Position numbers and translations under genes: made by a program. Of a DNA stretch of 64,000 bases, positions 57,801 through 64,000 are shown piece after piece (position 1 is the first letter of the stretch; each line of letters starts with the position of its first letter). Below the pieces are notes generated by a model. The model had not been told where the DNA came from and ran no database searches. It saw only the letters and a program-made list of their open reading frames with translations. This DNA comes from Piromyces finnis (taxonomy: Eukaryota > Neocallimastigomycota > Neocallimastigomycetes > Neocallimastigales > Neocallimastigaceae), in the NCBI GenBank assembly GCA_002104945.1, contig MCFH01000005.1, positions 62,001 to 126,000 of the forward strand, read 5' to 3'.

Positions 57801-60800
57801 TATTATCAAAATTTTCTTTCAATTCTTTATATAATATATTAATGTTTTGATAATTATTATCATATAAATTATAAGCATTAAATTCTTTAAATAAATCAAC
57901 TATATTTTTATAACTATCTTCACAAGAATCTATTTTTATAATTATCTCTTTAAACAATATATTTCTTTCATTTATTTTTTCATAATTTATATTTATTTTC
58001 CTTTGTAATTCATTTATAATTTTTGTTTCTTTTATTATATGTTGTAATATCATTTCCTTTCTATTGATTTTAAGTAATACATTTTTATATAATATTTTTT
58101 GATTAATTTCATAATTTTTATATATTCCATCATTTTGTATATTTTTAATTATTTCTTCAATTTCTTTAAATTTTTTATTCAATTCCTCTATTGTATTCAT
58201 AGGATTATTGACATTAGAGTTATCAGCTTCTTTGTATTTTATATGTAATGAATTTAACTGACCATTAATGAAAATTAATTTACCATACAATAAATATACT
58301 ATTTCTTGAAAATCAATAAATAATTTTGTAAAATTGCAAAGAATTTTTAAATCTTCTTTATTTTGATTTAAATTGTTAAGATCTTCGATTACTTCATTTA
58401 TTTTATTAAATTGTAACTTATTTAATTTATTAATATACTCTTTTTTTTCTTTTATTTCATCATTAATTATATTACAATTATTGTTACTAATTTCAAGTTT
58501 TTCCTTTCCCTTTAAAATAATTAAATCGATTTTTTCTTTTAGAAAATTATTATATTCTAAGAAGTCACCATTAAAATCAAAATTCATTATAGAATCTAAT
58601 GAAATTAAAGATTCACTTGGTGGTAAATTATCTTCCATATCTTTAATACTTTGTGTTTTATCTATTATCCATTTTTTTATTTCATCTATTTCTGTTTCAT
58701 CTCTTTTTATTGACTCAATATTCTTAAATTCATTTTCAAACGTATTATTTATATTTTTTAATAAATCATTTGATTTTCCAATGAAATATAAAAATTCTTT
58801 TTTAATACATGATATTAAATATTGAATATGTTCATCATTTTCATTTTTATATTTATTATTTATATTATTATATTTTTCTAACTCTTTATTATATGAATTT
58901 TCATATTCCTGGATTTGAGCTTTATATAATTTTAATTCAATTGATTTTAAAGGTACATTACTTTCGTCTTTTTTAGTATTAATTAAATTAACACTATTTA
59001 TTATATTATTTATGTCATTATATTTTGATTTATAAATTGATACTATTTCAATAGATTTTTTAATTATACTATTGTATTGATCTAATTCTTTATAATCCCA
59101 TATCTTTTTAGGATTATTAAACAAGGACATTAATAATTGATATATATTTATTGGAAGATTATTAATATTATCATTATTTTCATTTAAAGTAAAGGTTTCG
59201 GATGCTAATGACGTTATTTCCATTAAACAGTTAATATTTTTATTCACTTCAATATATTTTACTTCATATACCTTATAGTTATTTTCTAGATTAATGGAAT
59301 TTTCATTGAAATTACTAATACTTTGGGAATATTTTAATATATTCTCCTTATTTAAAATATTTTTGAATTCATTTAATAAATTCTTTATATCTTCATTATT
59401 ATTATCTATAATTTCTCTTAATTTTTTATTAATATCATTAAATTGAATATCTCTTTTTGTTATATACTCATTTAATTTACTAAAACTTTCATTCATTTTA
59501 AATATCTTAATATCAATTAATCCATTATTTATTTCAAGAAATTCATTTACATAATTAAATGGAATTGTCATATTTTCTTCATATAAATTCTCGATTTCTA
59601 ATTTATCCTTTTTCCATGAATTAATTTTGTAATTTATTGAACTAAATAATACATTTAAATCTATTTTAAATTTATTACTGCTTTCATACTTATTTAATAT
59701 ATCTTCAATCTCTATACAGCTAATTAATTTTTCCTTTAATGTATTATAGTTAATATTTATTTTAATTAAAGTCCTGTACCAGTTTAAACCTTCATTTATT
59801 TTTTCTATAAATTTATTATTATTTATAATTAATTCCTCATATTTGTCATTAATTTCTTTTAAACTTAATGAATCAATTGACAATGTATTAATAAAACTAG
59901 AATACTTTTCTTTATATTTATCAGCTAGTTCATTATTTTTTGAAATTACATTTTTCACTTTTCTATCGCTTATTTGTATTTCTTTATTAATTTTTCTCAA
60001 ATCCTGTGAATGATTGTGTATATTTAATCTTAACTTCTCTAAATTATGTTGTTGTAATAAACCATTTTGAATTATATTATTTATTATAGTTGCTATTTTT
60101 TTTTTATTATTATCAATATTAAATTTAAAGTTTTCAAGCTTTTTACTACATTCTTCTTTAATATACTGTGTATTTGAAATACTTTTATTAATAGACGATA
60201 CACTATTCAGTTTATCCAATATATTTTGTACCAATTTCTTTAAACTATCTGGATCTCCCTCCCATTTATAGTCTTTAAAATTTTCATCAAATAATTTTGA
60301 TTCAATCCAATCAAATATTTTATTTAGTTTTTGTATTTCATTATTAAGTTCTATAGTAGAAATTTTATCAGGACTGACTTCATTTAAATAGCCTAATTCT
60401 TTGATATACTTTTTTTCATCTTCTTTAGTATTTTTATGTAATTCTTCTAATATTTTTTTTAATTTTTCCTCTTCTTCAAGTTTGTTAATATAATTTAATA
60501 TCTCTTTCCATTGATTTCTCAATTTTTTAATTTCATTATGAACATCATCTTCTTTTATTTTTATATTTTCAAATAATTTCATATACTTTTGTATATTTTT
60601 TAATGTTTCTTGATATCTTTCTTTTATATCAAATATTCTATTTACTTTATCAAAACTTTTTTCTAATTTTTTAATATCTTTTTCAAATATTACTTTCATT
60701 TCAATTTTAGTATTATTATCATTAATATTTTTAAATTCTCTAAATTTTTCTTGAATAAGTAATATAATATTTCTTATTTCTTTTAATTCTTTATTATTCT

Positions 60801-63800
60801 TATATATCTCATTAATTAAATTATGTTCAATATTACTATTACTTAAATTATTTTTTATAAATTGAATTTCTTTTTTAAATTTATCAATTAAGCATTTGAC
60901 TCCATAAATATTTTGATTTTGATTTAAATCAAGACTTTGAATATATAATTCACATTTATTAATTTTTTCTATTTCTATATTATTCAATATTTCATTAAAT
61001 ACTTTTTTATAATCTTCAATTTCAAGAGTTGATATATTATTATCACATGAAAATTCATTCAATTTACTAACACTCTCATTTATATTTATTATTATATCAT
61101 AATTTGTATAATATTCGCTTAAAAATGTTGAACAATATTTAATTTTTTCTAAAAGTTTATTGTATTTTCCATATGTATCAATCTGAATATCTTTTAATGA
61201 TTTAGATATTTTTGATACTAATAATTTTACAAATTCCTTTTTATTTGATTTATCATAGTAATTTTCATTATATATATTAATTATATTTTCACAGTCATTA
61301 AAATCAGATTTTAATACTTTATCAAGATATTTCTTTTCAATTTCTTTAATCTTTATTTTGTAATCACTTATTGTATTATTACTAATTTCAGACTTCTTTA
61401 GTTTATTATTTATAGTTTTAATTGAGTATAAAACATATGTAAATTTACCATACAAAGATATTGTTTTCTTTTCTACATCTACTAATTTTCTTGATGCTAT
61501 ACAATAATCATTAAAATTATTTAAAAATTCTTTTAATACATCAAATGATTTATTTACTGTAGTTTTCATTGATGAAATTTTTTCCTCATTGCTATATTCT
61601 ACAAAAATATCATTATAGTTTGCCAATTTTTCATTTAATAATTCATTTATTTCATTATAATGATTTATGTTTTCTTCAATAATTGCATTAGATTCTTCAA
61701 TAGTAGAATTTAATATTTTATTTATATCATTATTAAAATTTTCTAAATTATCATTATTTTCTATAGATATAATATTTCCAAGTATATTAAACAATGGTTT
61801 TGGTGGAAGATTAGAAGCATATTGCTTTATATTATTTTGTAGACTTTGAATCCATGTTTGAATGCTGATAAATTCATTAACAATATCTTTACATCTTTCT
61901 TCATATCTTTTAGTTATATCTTCAATTGTTTGATTAAATATTTTTAATAAATTATCAATTTCGGATAAATATTTTTGATTATTCTCTAAAATATATTTAT
62001 TTAATTCATTTACTGATTGATTATTTTCACTCTCTAATTTATTTACTTTATTATATTGGTTATGTCTAAATATAATTTCTTGCTCAAGTTTAATTCTATC
62101 ATTTTCAAATGTTTCTAATTTCGAATTGCAATGATCAATCATACTCATCTTTATTGAATTTTCTTTATTATACTTCAAAATACAATTATTTATTTCATTA
62201 TATAATTTATATAATTTTTCATATGAAATTTCATTATATTTAATTAAATTAATATAGTCATTCTCAATATTCCATTTTTTTTCATAATTTTCTATTAAAT
62301 TAACATAAACTTCATTTTCTAAATTTTTATTTATTATAGAGTATATTTCATCTGGAATTTTCTCTAATTTGTCATTTTCTTTTATATTTTCATATTTCAA
62401 TTTCTTTAAATTTTCCAAAAAAGTTTTATATTCAGTAACATAATCATGTATTTCTTTACTTTTATTATGCTCATTAATTAAATTAATACTATATTCTTCA
62501 TTACTTTTAATATTTCTTAAGTATTCGTTATAATAAAATAGCCATGATTCATAGCTTTCTTTGTTTAATCTTTTTTCTAATATATTGATTTCATTACTAA
62601 TATCATTATTACTTTTTAAAGATATTGATAACAATATCTTTTTCAGATTATTATATTGGTGCTTTCTTTTTTCATATTTAGTTTTTAATGAATCTACAAA
62701 TATTTTTTCAATAAATAATTTATCCAATTCATCAGAAGATTTAATACTAATCTTTTTTATTTTATATAATGGAAATTTAGTCTTACATGTACATAATCTC
62801 TCTATGTTCTGAATTTCATCCAACCAATTATTTAATGAATCATTAATATAATTAATTATTTTATTAATATATAACTCACTAAAACTGTTGTTGTTATCTT
62901 CTCCTGATATATTATTAATCAAATTTGAACAATGAATAATATCATTATTTAAATTTTCTTTTCTTTCTTCTAATGTATTAAAATTATTTATCCATTCAGT
63001 ACTATTAAAAACGATATCAACATATTCTTTTAAATTATTTTTCTTATTATATAAATCTTTTAATATCTCTTTATAATTATTAAGTTTATTAAATAATACA
63101 TTAGAGATAGACTGTATTAAATCACTTTCTGATTGTATATCATTTAAGAAATTAATATGTTCATCTATCTCACTACTACACTTTTCCATTTCTTCATTAA
63201 TACAATTTAATTCTTTATAGCATTGTTCATAGCATGATAATAAATCATTCAAAACATGTTTATCATTTATTTTATCAACGATAACTTGGATATTATATAG
63301 AATATCATTTATTCCACTCGTTACATTATTATCAATCTTTGTTAAATTATTTTGGATTTTATTTATTCCTTCAATGTTTATTAAAGAAATTATCTAATAT
63401 GTAATATAATATAATATAATATAATATAATATAATATAATATAATATAATATAATATAATATAATATAATATAATATAATATAATATAATATAATATAAT
63501 ATAATATAATATAATAAGATTAAATGAATTATATAAATATTAAATTAAGTATAAAATTTACCTTTAATTCTCTATTAATTCTTTTCCAAGCATTTTTATC
63601 CTTTTCTATTTCTATACTAATATTTTTAAAATTTTCATTAATTATTTTTTGGTAGTTTTTTATAAATTTATTCTGTGATTGTATCAAATTTTTTATATTA
63701 TGTTCTGATGTTTCTAATAATGTATCATTAATTGTAAAGGTATTCTCGATTTTATTAATAATATTTTCTTTTATTTCTTCTTCTTTTTCTTTTTTTGGAT

Positions 63801-64000
63801 TTTTAAATATATTTATATTTAAATAATTTTTTAAATACTCAATTTGATTTTTATTATTTATGTTATTTTTTTGAATATCTCTTAAATTTTTTGATATGAA
63901 TGAATTATTAATAAAATATTTTATAAAATTTTCACTTAGGTTAATAAATTCATAGTATTCAACTAGCTTTCTTGAAATATTTTGAATTAAGTTGTCAACG
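46201..64000 (-). CDS. Giant spectraplakin-like cytolinker with GAR domain (N-terminus off the right edge)
   Basis: Three exons, read downward: 64000-63562, 63393-54443 and 54331-46201, joined by introns at 63394-63561 (phase 0) and 54332-54442 (phase 2). They encode at least 5839 aa. No in-frame ATG begins either downstream exon, which supports one gene rather than three. Window residues 1 to ~3130 are continuous charged alpha-helix with Trp-containing stretches (WKRINREL, WLDEIQNIERL, WIQSLQNNIKQ), resembling a spectrin-like rod. After ~3130 comes a basic, Asn/Lys-rich part, then a Glu/Asn-rich tandem-repeat block (~3578-4620) and poly-Asn disorder. An SxIP motif (KKSRIPLL) lies at ~5512, and a GAR-like domain (RVVGETVMIRIGGGWKDL) at ~5670-5710. 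Known: GAR domains bind microtubules, SxIP recruits EB1, and spectraplakins combine these with a spectrin rod and N-terminal actin-binding CH domains. Inferred: an actin-microtubule linker. Any CH domains would lie beyond the window. Confidence 0.75.
49860..52990 (-). repeat. In-frame Glu/Asn-rich tandem-repeat block
   Basis: It encodes variants of ENELIDNEQNGII and ENELMDEKQNELN, a period of about 13 residues. These are punctuated by a marker segment LNSLQNNINYATTNEII that recurs with its NYA codons at about 50456, 50630, 51152, 51437, 51701, 51986, 52250 and 52808, plus a degenerate copy near 49838. All spacings (174, 522, 285, 264, 285, 264, 558) are multiples of three, so the frame is kept. 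The long Ser/Phe-rich frames on the opposite strand are shadows of this block. Confidence 0.93.
51002..52366 (-). repeat. 549-bp higher-order repeat, about 2.5 copies
   Basis: At an offset of 549 bases I could not find a difference between 51002-51817 and 51551-52366. Each 549-bp unit is one 285-bp and one 264-bp sub-unit and encodes 183 residues in frame. The near identity points to very recent duplication or gene conversion inside the coding sequence. Confidence 0.88.
63402..63515. repeat. (ATAAT)n pentanucleotide array in an intron of the giant gene
   Basis: About 23 units of ATAAT/ATTAT fill most of the 168-bp intron 63394-63561. On the coding (minus) strand the array ends only a few bases before the acceptor at 63395-63394. 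Confidence 0.94.

Noticed and set aside
54310-63252. TTG starts at 63252 and 54309 as true initiation codons
   Set aside because: Both frames extend upstream and connect to preceding exons through consensus splice sites in phase. Non-ATG starts are not needed.

Overview
The window is eukaryotic, extremely AT-rich and most likely from an anaerobic gut fungus (Neocallimastigomycota). That assignment is an inference. It rests on genes full of short GT..AG introns, Asn/Ser-rich proteins, non-coding DNA that is almost pure A+T with many microsatellites, and fungal-type proteins: a PAS-kinase-receiver protein of the Rim15/Cek1 type, the SAGA adaptor Ada2, and a eukaryotic-size 5-oxoprolinase. Dictyostelium-like protists share the base composition, but a Rim15-type architecture points to fungi.

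Layout, left to right: (1) 1-3471, minus: kinesin-related protein with a decayed motor, running off the left edge. (2) 3472-9467: about 6 kb of AT-rich DNA with a 45-bp minisatellite joined to a hexanucleotide array. (3) 9468-19307, plus: a Rim15-like kinase of about 3011 aa in seven exons. (4) 20155-22942, minus: ADA2 in eleven exons, convergent with the kinase. (5) 23692-28061, plus: ankyrin-repeat protein. (6) 28690-31725, minus: coiled-coil, Ser/Asn-rich protein of unknown role. (7) 31726-35981: AT desert carrying a SINE-like retroposon with poly(A) tail and a 12-bp target-site duplication. (8) 35982-43506, plus: 5-oxoprolinase in 32 exons, several only 7-14 nt long. (9) 43970-45770, plus: stand-alone LolD/MacB-type ABC ATPase in nine exons. 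(10) 46201-64000, minus: one giant gene (at least 5839 aa in the window, N-terminus off the right edge) that I read as a spectraplakin-like cytolinker, with a very long helical rod, an expanding Glu/Asn-rich repeat block, an SxIP motif and a GAR (Gas2-related) domain.

The genes do not form one pathway. Two link to the cytoskeleton (the kinesin relative and the spectraplakin-like giant), two to nutrient signalling and transcription (Rim15, Ada2), and one to the glutathione/5-oxoproline cycle. Most gene models here come from hand-joining exons whose intron phases agree from end to end. For ADA2 and the oxoprolinase the spliced lengths (462 and 1270 aa) fit the known families.
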